NCBI RefSeq assembly: GCF_002482975.1 | Contig: NZ_DLHA01000019.1 | Span: 422,394 to 486,393, forward strand | Direction of reading: 5' to 3' | Length of the DNA: 64,000 nt | Source of the DNA: Flavobacterium sp. UBA7680 | GTDB taxonomy: Bacteria > Bacteroidota > Bacteroidia > Flavobacteriales > Flavobacteriaceae | Shown: positions 23,568-32,528 of the stretch, piece by piece | Position numbering within the stretch: the stretch's first letter is position 1 | Layout: each line of letters opens with the position of its first letter | Translations under genes and position numbers: made by a program | The notes under the pieces: model-generated | Database searches by the model: none | What the model saw: the letters and a program-made list of their open reading frames with translations, nothing else | What the model was told of the DNA's origin: nothing

Positions 23568-24618
23568 TTAAAGACGCCATATCAATCACAAAACGATATT
23601 TGATATCACCTTTTAGTAATCTTTCATAAGCATTGTTAACTTCATTTACACCAATTACCTCAATATCAGCAGTAATATTGTGTTCTGCACAGAAGTCCAG
23701 CATTTCCTGAGTTTCAGCAATTCCGCCAATTGCAGAACCTGCGAAACTTCTTCTTCCTAATATAAGACTGAATGACGTTACAGGAAGCGGATCCATTGGA
23801 GCACCAACTAAAGTCAATGTTCCGTCTACTTTTAATAAATTTAGATATGAATCGATACTGTGTTCAGCAGAAACGCAGTCTAAGATAAAATTCAGACTTT
23901 TTGCATGTTTAGCCATTTGTTCAGGATCTGTTGATAAAACAACCTCATCTGCACCTAGACGTTTTGCATCTTCTGTTTTAGATAAATTAGTTGTAAATAC
24001 AACAACATGAGCGCCCATAGCTTTTGCTAATTTGATTCCCATGTGGCCTAAACCACCAATTCCAACAATTCCAACTTTTTGACCAGGACCAACATTCCAA
24101 TGTTTTAATGGAGAATAAGTTGTAATTCCGGCACATAATAAAGGTGCAACTCCGGCAAGGTCTAATTTATCTGAAATGTGCAATACAAAGCTTTCATCAA
24201 CCACAATACTTTGAGAATAACCTCCAAAAGTCTGGATCCCGCCTAAATGTTTATCTGGAGAATTGAATGTCAAAATACTTCCTTCATCACAATATTGCTC
24301 TAAATCGTTTTTGCAGTTGTCACATTCTCTGCATGAATCAACCATACAGCCCACTCCGGCAAATTCTCCAACTTTGAAATTTTTAACATGCTCACCTACT
24401 TTTACAATTCGGCCTACGATTTCATGTCCCGGAACAATTGGATAAATAGTTCCGTGCCATTCGTTTCTTGCTGAGTGTAAATCAGAGTGACAGATTCCGC
24501 AATACAAAATTTCAATTTCAACATCATGTGCCTGCACTGCACGGCGCTGAATATCTAAGGTTTTTAATGGCGCTTCAGCAGCTTCTGTACCAAAGGCTTT
24601 TATGTTTTTTGTTTCCAT
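23563..24618 (-). CDS. Zinc-dependent alcohol dehydrogenase (YahK/CAD-like)
   Basis: 351-residue MDR-family enzyme. Catalytic-zinc ligands are the Cys in YCGICHSDLH, the His in GHEIVGRIVKVG and Cys in LLCAGIT. Structural-zinc cysteines lie in CRECDNCKNDLEQYC. The Rossmann loop is GIGGLGHMGIKLAKA and lies before VVVFTTNLSKTEDAKRLGAD; the TTNLSK stretch after strand 2, with no acidic residue, fits NADP(H). This is the group of E. coli YahK and cinnamyl-alcohol dehydrogenase-like enzymes, which interconvert primary alcohols and aldehydes. It lies 103 bp downstream of the cupin gene on the same strand, with a repeat between, so cotranscription is possible. Confidence 0.95.
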   Translation of the reverse strand: METKNIKAFGTEAAEAPLKTLDIQRRAVQAHDVEIEILYCGICHSDLHSARNEWHGTIYPIVPGHEIVGRIVKVGEHVKNFKVGEFAGVGCMVDSCRECDNCKNDLEQYCDEGSILTFNSPDKHLGGIQTFGGYSQSIVVDESFVLHISDKLDLAGVAPLLCAGITTYSPLKHWNVGPGQKVGIVGIGGLGHMGIKLAKAMGAHVVVFTTNLSKTEDAKRLGADEVVLSTDPEQMAKHAKSLNFILDCVSAEHSIDSYLNLLKVDGTLTLVGAPMDPLPVTSFSLILGRRSFAGSAIGGIAETQEMLDFCAEHNITADIEVIGVNEVNNAYERLLKGDIKYRFVIDMASLK

Positions 24619-24635
24619 ATAGTTTGTTTTTTTGT

Positions 24636-24728
24636 TTCAGGTTTTGGTTTGTTTCAAGTTTTTGTTTCAGGTTTCAGGTTTCAAGTTTTAGAAAACTTAG
24701 TCCTTTAGCATCTTAGAAACTTAGTGAC
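24636..24728. repeat. GTTTCAGGTTT direct repeats and CTTAG units
   Basis: Three to four copies of a GTTTCAGG/GTTTCAAG unit (24636-24688) are followed by 8-nt CTTAGTCC-type units (24695-24728). The same GTTTCAGG...TTTCAAG unit occurs after the lpd gene at 34592-34632. Confidence 0.75.
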
Positions 24729-25125
24729 TCAAAACGAAATACTCTCCATCGGTTACTTTTTCTAACCAGGTTCCGTGGCCTTTATCAATTTCTGTGATAA
24801 TGGCGACATACGAGAACTTGTCAAATGGAGTTGCTCCATACCAATGTTCTACTCCCGGCAGAATCGTCACTACTTCATCTTTAAGAAGTATACGGACTGC
24901 GCTTCCTCTTTCCTGATAATAACCTATTCCTTCTTTTGCAATAATCATGTGCAGACTTGCATTAATATGCCAGTTGCTTCTTGCACAAGGTTCAAAAGTA
25001 ACTTCCTTAATAACAGTATTTTCAGGATGAATATCACTGCTTTGCTTCTTGTATGAAACGTCGCCCGTCATATATGCACTAGGGACTTTTCCTTCTTCGA
25101 TAACGGCTGAATAATTTGTTGACAT
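24721..25125 (-). CDS. Cupin domain protein
   Basis: 134 residues forming a single cupin barrel. Motif 1 is degenerate (SNWHINASLHMIIAKEGIGYY: the first His of the metal site and the Glu are present, the second is replaced by the LHM region). Motif 2 is normal (ILPGVEHWYGATP, with a His ligand). Cupins with the NWH-x-H pattern are often annotated as carboxymuconolactone-type or quercetinase-like stress proteins; no substrate can be assigned. It lies upstream of the alcohol dehydrogenase and next to an AraC regulator gene on the same strand, which might control both. Confidence 0.88.
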   Translation of the reverse strand: MSTNYSAVIEEGKVPSAYMTGDVSYKKQSSDIHPENTVIKEVTFEPCARSNWHINASLHMIIAKEGIGYYQERGSAVRILLKDEVVTILPGVEHWYGATPFDKFSYVAIITEIDKGHGTWLEKVTDGEYFVLSH

Positions 25126-25353
25126 AAATTTAGTTATTTTTTTGAGATTGACTTTATTTAAAACTACTTATATTATTCATTATCAGAATTATAAACTAAA
25201 TTTAGAAAGCTAGGATCCGCTTTATGAAGTATTTATTTAGTTTGCTGAAAACTGATAACTTATTTAGTATCGTAATTTCAAAGGCAAAATTAGGAAAGGA
25301 ATGCTTTCCGGAAATAACAATATTCAAACAAAAAATTATGAAATTGAAACAAT

Positions 25354-26223
25354 TTACATTCTTAACGATTTTGGAATCGTTCCTGTAAGTCTTTTAAAAT
25401 AATTATTAAAATAACTCGGATATTCAAATCCAAGCGAATAACCAATATCTGAAATACTCCAGTCAGTATGCTGTAACAAAGCTTTTGCTTCATTGATAAC
25501 TCTTTCTGTAATATGCGCCGTTGTTGGTTTTCCCGTAACTTCTTTTACAGAACGATTTAAGTGGTTTACATGTACAGCAAGACTCTGTGCATAATCCTGC
25601 GGCGTTTTTAAAGCCAAAGGTTCGTTTTTAGTTTCGATTGGAAATTGTCTTTCTAATAATTCTAAAAATAAAGAGGTAATTCTCGCAGATGCATTTCTAT
25701 GTTTAAAGAAATTATCTGACGGCTGCATTTTCATCGATTCATGAATAATCAAGTTGACATAACTGCGCATTAAATCGTCTTTAAAAACATAATCAGTTTC
25801 ATATTCTTCGATCATTTTTTGAAACAATGAATCTATAAATACCTTTTGTTCAGCATTTAAAGAAAAAATTGGCGTTCCTCCTATTTTAAACAAAGGTGAT
25901 TCGTGAAGTGTTTCTGAACGGTCTTTTGCTCTCAGAAATTCTTCGGTAAAAACACAGGCGTAACCTTCATAACCTTCAGAAACGGTTTCCCAAGAATATG
26001 GAATAATCGGATTACCGAAAAACAGAATCGTTCCGTCGGTTTCTATTCCGCGGTCAGCATATTGTATAATACTTTTACTCGTATTGATGCAGATTTTATA
26101 AAAATCCCTGCGGCTGTAAACGGGAATTTTACTTAAATCTCCATTTATCTGATATACTTTAAATCCCTTCAGCTTTAAATCTGAAGTAAAATCGCAATTC
26201 TGAGTTTCTGTTTGATTATTCAT
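25354..26223 (-). CDS. AraC family transcriptional regulator
   Basis: 289 residues. The N-terminal half (1-165) is an AraC-type cupin-like sensor (YADRGIETDGTILFFGNPII, GYACVFTEEFLRAK). The C-terminus (about 190-288) has two HTH units with VHVNHLNRSVKEVTGKPTT, then TDWSISDIGYSLGFEYPSYF and FKRLTGTIPKSLR, the classic end of the family. It is divergent from a Crp/Fnr regulator. The shared 207-bp gap contains a 45-bp perfect inverted repeat and an outward -7 box on each side. Its position makes the cupin/alcohol dehydrogenase genes downstream the likeliest targets. The inducer is unknown. Confidence 0.93.
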   Translation of the reverse strand: MNNQTETQNCDFTSDLKLKGFKVYQINGDLSKIPVYSRRDFYKICINTSKSIIQYADRGIETDGTILFFGNPIIPYSWETVSEGYEGYACVFTEEFLRAKDRSETLHESPLFKIGGTPIFSLNAEQKVFIDSLFQKMIEEYETDYVFKDDLMRSYVNLIIHESMKMQPSDNFFKHRNASARITSLFLELLERQFPIETKNEPLALKTPQDYAQSLAVHVNHLNRSVKEVTGKPTTAHITERVINEAKALLQHTDWSISDIGYSLGFEYPSYFNNYFKRLTGTIPKSLRM

Positions 26224-26242
26224 TTTGCAAAGTTATGAAAAT

Positions 26243-26250
26243 CAAATATA
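26243..26250 (-). promoter_or_regulatory. -7 box of the AraC gene
   Basis: Exact TATATTTG on the minus strand, 20 bp before the ATG. It lies at the outer edge of the left arm of the long inverted repeat. Confidence 0.6.
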
Positions 26251-26420
26251 AAAATAAAAACAAGTTCCAATATTTCAAATTCCAAATTCCAATTTTCAGG
26301 CTTGATTATCTTTATCTGCGTATAAAAATTTCACAAAGGTTTATAACTTCATGCATTGAATTTATTTTTTGAGGTTTGGAATTTGGAATTTGAAATATTG
26401 GAACTTGTTTTTATTTTTAT
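26248..26420. repeat. 45-bp perfect inverted repeat between divergent regulators
   Basis: Arms 26248-26292 and 26376-26420 are exact complements over 45 bp, with an 83-bp spacer. Each arm contains TTCCAATATTTCAAATTCC and a repeated AATTCCAAA. The outer ends overlap the -7 boxes of the AraC (left) and Crp/Fnr (right) genes, so both promoters share the same upstream sequence in mirror image. Confidence 0.9.
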
Positions 26421-26425
26421 CTTTG
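26418..26425 (+). promoter_or_regulatory. -7 box of the Crp/Fnr gene
   Basis: Exact TATCTTTG, 5 bp before the chosen ATG at 26431; a TTG at 26398-26400 is 17 bp upstream. This predicts an almost leaderless mRNA and supports the start at 26431. Confidence 0.6.
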
Positions 26426-26430
26426 TTTGC

Positions 26431-27018
26431 ATGAAGGATTTACTGCCCGTTATAGATTATATTTCAAGATATGTTGATTTAACAGATGACGAAAAAAAGC
26501 ATCTGGCTTCTTTTTTGAAAATTACCAAAGTAAAGAAAAGGCAGTTTATTGTACAGCCGGGTTTTGTATGCAAACACAAAAGTTATGTTGTAAAAGGCGC
26601 TTTTAGAGGTTATTTAGTCGATAACGAAGGAAAAGAACACACTTTATCATTTGCTATTGAAGATTGGTGGATTTCTGATTACAGCAGTTTAATTTATCAG
26701 GAACCTGCTACTTTGTTTGTGGAAGCACTGGAAGATTCGGTTCTCATTCAGATTGAATATGAAGACGAGCAGAAATTTCTACGCGAGATTCCGAAACTTG
26801 AAAAATTCGAGCGTATTATAACACAGCGTTCGCTTGCTTTTCAGCAAAAAAGACTTTTATCCAATTTTACCAAAACTGCCGAAGAACGTTATGACGAATT
26901 CATAAGCAAATATGCCGAAATTGCTAAACGTGTTCCACAATATGCTTTGGCTTCTTATCTTGGTTTTAGCACGGAGTATTTAAGCAAAATACGCAATCGG
27001 AAAACCTCAAAAAGTTAA
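26431..27018 (+). CDS. Crp/Fnr family transcriptional regulator
   Basis: 195 residues from MKDLLPVIDYISRYV. The frame is open back to 26356, but those codons lie in the right arm of the inverted repeat and upstream of the -7 box, so I reject that start. The cyclic-nucleotide-binding-like barrel (about 20-120) lacks the Arg-containing phosphate cassette of true CRP, as usual in this Bacteroidota branch. The C-terminal HTH is short (VPQYALASYLGFSTEYLSKI, ending RNRKTSKS). There is no Cys cluster for FeS sensing as in Fnr. Targets may include the beta-propeller lipoprotein gene 101 bp downstream. Confidence 0.9.
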   Translation: MKDLLPVIDYISRYVDLTDDEKKHLASFLKITKVKKRQFIVQPGFVCKHKSYVVKGAFRGYLVDNEGKEHTLSFAIEDWWISDYSSLIYQEPATLFVEALEDSVLIQIEYEDEQKFLREIPKLEKFERIITQRSLAFQQKRLLSNFTKTAEERYDEFISKYAEIAKRVPQYALASYLGFSTEYLSKIRNRKTSKS

Positions 27019-27119
27019 ACTAGTTTAACCGAATTTCCTAAACCAGTTCATTTTTATTTTTCTTGTTCTGTCCCAGATTTGCATTGTCAATATGGACAAA
27101 TAATTTCAATTCAATAAAA

Positions 27120-28100
27120 ATGAAAAATACTATTTTAATTACCGCTTTTTCGCTTCTTTTTGCTGCTTGCGACAGCGAAAAAAAGTCGGCTTCAATTCCT
27201 GTTTCTCTTCAAAGTAAATATACTGTAACAGATATTGGTCTTTATCCTGAAGGAATTGATTACGATTCTAAAAACGAAAAATTCTTATTTAGCTCTTTGT
27301 ATAAAGGTGCTGTTTATGCAATGAACCCAAAAGGAGAAACTACCGTTTTTGCTACAAGCAGTAAATTGGTTCTGCCAACAGGAATTTATACGGATGAAAC
27401 CAGAAACCGATTAATTGTGGCTAACGCCGATTTGGGAATTTCACAAAAAAGTACTTCCACAAGTGCCGGAACGATTGCCACAGTAAGTATTTTCAATCTT
27501 ACTTCGGGTGCTTTAATTAAAGAAATCGATTTGAAAAATTTCACTCCAAATGCCGGATCGTGCTTAAACGACATTGCAGTAGATACTGACGGAAATATTT
27601 ATATCACCGATTCATTTTCTCCAAATATTTATAAAATTGATACCAGTTTTACGGCTTCTTTATTTGTTACGAATGCATTATTTCAGCCTGCGCCTAATCA
27701 GTTTGGTTTAAACGGAATTGTTTTTCATCCTGATGGTTATTTGCTGGCGGTAAAAACAGATGATTCTAAATTGTTTAAAATCTCGATTTCTAATCCTTCC
27801 ATTATTACTGAAGTTACAGGAGCAACTTTCAGCGCACCTGATGGAATTGAATTAGACAAAAACAATAATCTAGTTGTGGTTGAAAATGGATTAGCTTTAG
27901 GAAAAACTTATACTTTTTCAAGTAATAACAATTGGAAAAGTGCTTCAAAAATAAGCGAAACCAATATTGGTAAAGATGATTTTCCAACAACTGCAGCTTT
28001 GGCTTCAGATGGAAATGTTTATGTGATTAGTTCTAAATTGGGAAAATTGTTAGGCGGAGATAAAACGCAGTCTTCGTATGATATTCAGAGGATAAAATAA
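27120..28100 (+). CDS. SMP-30/NHL-like beta-propeller lipoprotein
   Basis: 326 residues from MKNTILITAFSLLFAACDSE; the 19 codons before it are not signal-like. The lipobox is LFAAC, so the mature protein is anchored at Cys16. The rest consists of about six propeller blades with YPEGIDYDSKNEKFLFSSLY, GIYTDETRNRLIVANADLG, LNDIAVDTDGNIYITDSFS, LNGIVFHPDGYLLAVKTD and PDGIELDKNNNLVVVENG, the SMP-30/gluconolactonase/strictosidine-synthase-like repeat. Such proteins are lactonases or sugar-binding scaffolds; no active-site set is clear here. It follows the Crp/Fnr gene on the same strand and ends at a strong terminator. Confidence 0.88.
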   Translation: MKNTILITAFSLLFAACDSEKKSASIPVSLQSKYTVTDIGLYPEGIDYDSKNEKFLFSSLYKGAVYAMNPKGETTVFATSSKLVLPTGIYTDETRNRLIVANADLGISQKSTSTSAGTIATVSIFNLTSGALIKEIDLKNFTPNAGSCLNDIAVDTDGNIYITDSFSPNIYKIDTSFTASLFVTNALFQPAPNQFGLNGIVFHPDGYLLAVKTDDSKLFKISISNPSIITEVTGATFSAPDGIELDKNNNLVVVENGLALGKTYTFSSNNNWKSASKISETNIGKDDFPTTAALASDGNVYVISSKLGKLLGGDKTQSSYDIQRIK

Positions 28101-28117
28101 TTTTGATGATGCTGAAT

Positions 28118-28150
28118 AAACCCGACAGGTTTTAAAAACCTGTCGGGTTT
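28118..28150. terminator. Bidirectional terminator (propeller / GH2)
   Basis: Perfect 16-bp arms AAACCCGACAGGTTTT and complement around a single base, between convergent genes. Confidence 0.85.
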
Positions 28151-28168
28151 GAAATACGTAAACTGAAA

Positions 28169-30991
28169 CTATTTTAAATTCAAACTCCCAGCTCGTAATC
28201 CTTTCTCGGAAGCGGACAAAATAACTTCTTTAGCGTTTTCCTCTTTTTGGATTATGATTTGAGCATAGCCGTTAAAAAGTTTTCTTTTCCAAGGTTCTGC
28301 TGGTGTTATTACCTGAATAATTCCGGGATCAGTATTCATTACGTCCCAGTCTTTTATTTTTTGAAGTGGAGTTGCGACGATATGAATTGTATTTTTACCT
28401 TCTTTCAAAATTGCCGAATCTAGAATATACTTTTGAGAATCTTCGGCACTTGCATTTACTTTATTTCCATTGATAAAAACCACAGTTTCAACTCCAATTT
28501 TCTTGTAAAAGAAACTCACAATATTGGAAGACAAATTGTTTTTTAACTCAAATTCACCTTTATAAATATAAGACGGTGCTTGGTTTTTATAATCCCGATC
28601 TTTAAAAGCTGTTTTCCAATCGTTTTCGGGATAATTTTGTAATTCCTGAGGCAAATTAGCCGTAACTCCTTTTTGTTCCTGAAAATTCGTTATTTGAACT
28701 AATGAAATAGCATCAAGAAACTGATCTTTTTCTAAAGAAGTTGGATCTCCATTTGCTAATCCTAAAATCTTTCCGCCTTTTATAGAAAACGTAATTTCAT
28801 CATTTGCTGTTGGAACATGAAGATTATTTTTATCTGTAACCTCAACCGTTACAACCATAACTTTTGAATTTGGAACATTTTCTTTATCTACCGAAAGTTT
28901 AATATTTTCTGCTTTTCCAGTTGTTTTCTGAATTTCTGAAAGTACTTTTTTCCCGTTTTTGTATCCAATGGCTTCCAGAGTTCCCGGCGCATAATTTACT
29001 TTCCATTCTAAATGGCTGTTTTGCTGCATTTTCTTTTTGCCGAGACTTTTCTTGTTTAGAAAAAGTTCTACCTCATCACAATTAGAATGTACCCAGACAT
29101 CAATTTCTTTGCCTTCCATCCCACTCCAGTTCCAATGTGGCATAATATGCAGAACAGGTTCAGTTCCCCACCATGATTTTAGATAAAATACATTGTCTTT
29201 CGGGAAACCGCAAACATCCATCATCCCGAAATACGAAGTTACCGACGGCCAGCCATAAGGCGTTGGTTCTCCGCGATAATCAAAACCTGTCCAAATGAAC
29301 ATTCCGGCTAAATAAGGTCTTTCGGCATAAAACTTCCAGCCTTCTTCAATACTATAAAAACTTGGGCGCGGTTTTTTGTCATAAGCACTTTGATAATGTT
29401 TAGCATCGTCTGTAAAATAAATTCCTCGTGTTGCAAAAGTCGAACCTTCTTCCGTTCCCATTCCGGGTTGGCTTTTAAATTGATTTCGGTGTGCATCGAT
29501 ATCGCCGTTTCCAAGATAATTATAGCCCATAATTTCAACAACAGATGAAATCCCGCTTTTAAATCCGCTGCTAATTCCAACCGTTACAGGTCTTGTTGGG
29601 TCAATGGTTTTTGCAAAATTTTGCATCACATTCGTAATGCGTTCGCCCACAATATTGCCTTCAATATTCCACTCTTCATTTCCTACCGACCAGCAAAAAA
29701 TACTTGGATGATTACGGTCGCGTTCCATCATTCGCTTTAAATCATTCAAATGATAATCGTTAATTCCCATTAAACGCGTTTCATCAATTACAAGCATTCC
29801 CAACTCGTCACAAGCTTTCAGCAATTCGGGTGTTGGCGGATGATGCGAGCAACGATAAGCATTCGATCCCATTTCTTTTAGTTTTTTAATTCGGAAATAT
29901 TGAATTTCATCTGGAAGTGCCGTTCCAATTCCCGCATGATCCTGATGATTATTTGTTCCTTTTAATTTTAAAGGTTTTCCGTTAAGGAAAAAACCATTTT
30001 CTGGATCAAACTCAATTGTTCGAATTCCAAAAGTGGTTTCATAATTATCAATTGTTTTTCCGTTTTGCTTAATCTGCGTTACTAAGCGATATAAATTTGG
30101 CGAATCGATACTCCATAAAAGTGGATGTTCAACATATAATTTTGAATTATGATTTATTGTTTGGTAAAATTCAGGAGCTAATATATTTTCAGAAAAATTG
30201 GCAGCTTGTTTATTTTGAGGATCAAAAACAGTCTGAACAACTTCAATCGATCCTTTATAATTTCCTTTATTTTCAATTGTAACATCGGCAATAACATCAG
30301 CTCCGTTATTTTTAAATTCAGAAGTAACATAAGTTCCCTTTGCCGTAACATGAACCGGATTTGTTTTCTGTAAATAAACATGTCTGTAAATCCCTGCGCC
30401 TTCATAAAACCAGCCTTCTTCCATTGATGCATCGGCACGAACAACGATTGTATTTTCTCCGCCATAATTGACGTACGCCGTTACATCATATTCAAATCCG
30501 TTATAACCGCTTTGTTCTGTTCCCAGATAATAGCCGTTAAAAAATACTTTTGAATTTCTAAAAACACCGTCAAATTTTAGACTGATAATTTTGCCATTAT
30601 CGGTTTCAGGAATGTTAATTTTTTTTCGATACCAGCCAATGCTTTTTTCCGGAAAACCTTTTCCTGCCGTTTTAAATCCGTGGCTGAAACTTCCTTTTTC
30701 ACTAAACTCTTGTTCAACTGCCCAATCGTGTGGCAAATCTAACTTTCTCCAGGCGCGGTCATCAAAATCTTTTGCCGCCGGGCCATCGCCAAATCCGGTT
30801 TTGGTTAAGTATGAAAAATAACCTTCTGCGTGTCCAAAATCCTTTTGTGTATCGTATAAATGACCAAACGAAAAACGCCAGTCTTTATCCATTAAAATCA
30901 ATTCTCTTTCTGATTTATTTTGGGCGAAAGTCAAACAGGAAAGCAAAAAACTGACAGACAGAAAAATTCTTTTAAAGGAAACAATTTTCAT
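28169..30991 (-). CDS. Secreted glycoside hydrolase family 2 protein (beta-galactosidase-like)
   Basis: 940 residues with signal peptide MKIVSFKRIFLSVSFLLSCL-TFAQ. Domain order: GH2 sugar-binding jelly roll (about 30-200, DLPHDWAVEQEF, VRADASMEEGWFYEGAGIYR), Ig-like sandwich (200-310), TIM barrel (310-610), then C-terminal Ig-like domains including a DUF4982-like part and an extra domain near 790-900. The acid/base Glu is in WSVGNEEW (E439); the nucleophile is in GTEEGSTF (E514). The barrel ends with GMFIWTGFDYRGEPTPYGWP, typical of beta-galactosidases with DUF4982. It is expected to act in the periplasm or outside the cell and release terminal beta-linked sugars. There is no SusC/SusD pair nearby, so this is not a full polysaccharide-utilisation locus. 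Confidence 0.94.
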   Translation of the reverse strand: MKIVSFKRIFLSVSFLLSCLTFAQNKSERELILMDKDWRFSFGHLYDTQKDFGHAEGYFSYLTKTGFGDGPAAKDFDDRAWRKLDLPHDWAVEQEFSEKGSFSHGFKTAGKGFPEKSIGWYRKKINIPETDNGKIISLKFDGVFRNSKVFFNGYYLGTEQSGYNGFEYDVTAYVNYGGENTIVVRADASMEEGWFYEGAGIYRHVYLQKTNPVHVTAKGTYVTSEFKNNGADVIADVTIENKGNYKGSIEVVQTVFDPQNKQAANFSENILAPEFYQTINHNSKLYVEHPLLWSIDSPNLYRLVTQIKQNGKTIDNYETTFGIRTIEFDPENGFFLNGKPLKLKGTNNHQDHAGIGTALPDEIQYFRIKKLKEMGSNAYRCSHHPPTPELLKACDELGMLVIDETRLMGINDYHLNDLKRMMERDRNHPSIFCWSVGNEEWNIEGNIVGERITNVMQNFAKTIDPTRPVTVGISSGFKSGISSVVEIMGYNYLGNGDIDAHRNQFKSQPGMGTEEGSTFATRGIYFTDDAKHYQSAYDKKPRPSFYSIEEGWKFYAERPYLAGMFIWTGFDYRGEPTPYGWPSVTSYFGMMDVCGFPKDNVFYLKSWWGTEPVLHIMPHWNWSGMEGKEIDVWVHSNCDEVELFLNKKSLGKKKMQQNSHLEWKVNYAPGTLEAIGYKNGKKVLSEIQKTTGKAENIKLSVDKENVPNSKVMVVTVEVTDKNNLHVPTANDEITFSIKGGKILGLANGDPTSLEKDQFLDAISLVQITNFQEQKGVTANLPQELQNYPENDWKTAFKDRDYKNQAPSYIYKGEFELKNNLSSNIVSFFYKKIGVETVVFINGNKVNASAEDSQKYILDSAILKEGKNTIHIVATPLQKIKDWDVMNTDPGIIQVITPAEPWKRKLFNGYAQIIIQKEENAKEVILSASEKGLRAGSLNLK

Positions 30992-31202
30992 AAAACGTGG
31001 TTAGGTAAAGTTAGAACGATAAAATTATAGCATAAAAAGGACTTAATTTAATAGTATTTTATCAAAAGATATGCAATAAACTCTAATTAATCTGTTTGAA
31101 AATGGTGATTAAAAAATTTAGAATCATTCTATTGGCTATACTTTTTTAAATGACTTTGATTTGACGTAATTTTATATAAAAATTTAAAAAACAGAGATAA
31201 TT

Positions 31203-31607
31203 ATGAGTGTTATTAAAGATGAAAAAAAGCTTCTTAGCACCATTAAACGTATCGATGAAAAAATCGATAAGAATAATGATCAAAAGATACTGGCCTTTTT
31301 TGAATCTCTTGGATTAACTGAAAGAGAGGATGTTCCCCAAAATTTTCTGGATTGGGATACGATTCTTATTGTCGTACCCGACCGTCACATTTCGCATGAA
31401 TTAAAATATTATAAGTATTCTATATCAAGACTTTTCTTTGTAACAAATCCGCATGCCGAGCAAATTCATATTTATGATTTTGACCAATGGAAAAGTGTAA
31501 CTAGAAATAAAACCCAATTCCAGATTAGAGAATTAATGAAAACAAGTTTTGGAGGTGTAAAGAAAACTCCAAATGAGAATGATGATTTTATTAAACTTGC
31601 TAAATGA
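31203..31607 (+). CDS. Unknown 134-aa protein coupled to the ChrB-AraC gene
   Basis: Soluble, charged protein. There is a helical N-terminus (KKLLSTIKRIDEKIDKNNDQ) and a small alpha/beta core with FLDWDTILIVVPDRHISHEL and YSISRLFFVTNPHAEQIHIY. I do not recognise the family. Its stop codon overlaps the start of the next gene (ATGA at 31604-31607), so the two are translationally coupled and probably work together. There is no signal peptide and no metal-binding cluster. A role linked to whatever the ChrB-AraC protein senses is inferred from the overlap only. Confidence 0.82.
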   Translation: MSVIKDEKKLLSTIKRIDEKIDKNNDQKILAFFESLGLTEREDVPQNFLDWDTILIVVPDRHISHELKYYKYSISRLFFVTNPHAEQIHIYDFDQWKSVTRNKTQFQIRELMKTSFGGVKKTPNENDDFIKLAK

Positions 31608-32470
31608 AATGGATTACCCGCGAAAGACCTAAAATTGACAGAATCGCCTGCCCTTGGCTGATCAAAAATTTTGTTGATACTGATGCGGAATTTATTTATG
31701 TCCCTTTTACAGAAGTTTTAGAGAAAGCAAAAGAATTAGATGCGATTCCGTTTGATATTCCAGAAGTTGAATTTACGCATTATAATGAAGAATGTACGTT
31801 TGATTACATTATAAAAAAATATCAAATTGCTGATCCAGCTGTTTTAATTATGGCAAAAATTGTTCGCGGCGCCGATACCGACCGTCACGATCTTGCTAAA
31901 GAAGCCGCCGGACTCTGGGCAATTTCTGCAGGACTTTCGCATAATATTACAAACGATGCCGAATTATTAGAAACGGGTTTAAAACTCTACGATGCATTGT
32001 ACAGCTGGGCAAAACATTTGTACAAGCAAAATCATCTGCAAAATAGTCCATTCGAAAGTTTACTTCACGAAGTTTACAATAAGTTTTTAATTGAGAAAAA
32101 AAGCAGTCAAAAAACGCCTTTATGGGTTAAAGAATTAAAGAATATAATTCAGGATCAAATTGATGCGCAGTTTACTTTTGATTTAAAGAAAATCTCGAAT
32201 GATTTAGAATTAAATCCATCTTATTTATCAAGGGAGTTTTCTAAATATTTTGAAGATTTAAATTTTGGTGAATATGTTCGAAAGCTACGTATTGAAAAAG
32301 CGATAAACTTAATTCAAAATTCAACTTATACTTTAACCGAAATTGCCTACATGACAGGGTTTTCAGACCAAAGTCATTTTACGAGAATATTCAAACTGCA
32401 AACGGGTAAAAATCCTTCTTCTTATAGAAAAAATGCCTTGAAAAGTAATTCAGATACAAAAGGTAAATAG
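31604..32470 (+). CDS. ChrB-type domain fused to AraC DNA-binding domain
   Basis: 288 residues with two parts. Residues 1-135 match the C-terminal domain of chromate resistance protein ChrB: WITRERPKIDRIACPWLIK, FVDTDAEFIYVPFTE, FTHYNEECTFDYIIKKY and IVRGADTDRHDLAKEAAGLW. Residues 180-278 are a complete AraC HTH pair (KISNDLELNPSYLSREFSKY, TEIAYMTGFSDQSHFTRIFK, GKNPSSYRK). ChrB normally regulates or assists the chromate transporter ChrA, but no ChrA gene is present within the window. The fusion therefore looks like a one-component sensor in which a ChrB domain serves as the input. The first residues overlap the preceding gene by 4 bp. The ligand is unknown; chromate or another oxyanion is a guess from the family name. 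Confidence 0.9.
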   Translation: MKWITRERPKIDRIACPWLIKNFVDTDAEFIYVPFTEVLEKAKELDAIPFDIPEVEFTHYNEECTFDYIIKKYQIADPAVLIMAKIVRGADTDRHDLAKEAAGLWAISAGLSHNITNDAELLETGLKLYDALYSWAKHLYKQNHLQNSPFESLLHEVYNKFLIEKKSSQKTPLWVKELKNIIQDQIDAQFTFDLKKISNDLELNPSYLSREFSKYFEDLNFGEYVRKLRIEKAINLIQNSTYTLTEIAYMTGFSDQSHFTRIFKLQTGKNPSSYRKNALKSNSDTKGK

Positions 32471-32528
32471 CATTCTATTTCTAAATTCACATTGTCGATA
32501 GTTTTGTTTCTTAATTAACAAAACTATC

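Noticed and set aside
24258..24445. Plus-strand open frame within the alcohol dehydrogenase gene, and similar antisense frames in GH2, GH3 and aspA.
   Set aside because: All are shadows of strongly conserved enzymes on the other strand.
26356..26430. Longer start for the Crp/Fnr gene at 26356.
   Set aside because: The codons are encoded by the inverted-repeat arm and precede the exact -7 box that ends 5 bp before ATG 26431.
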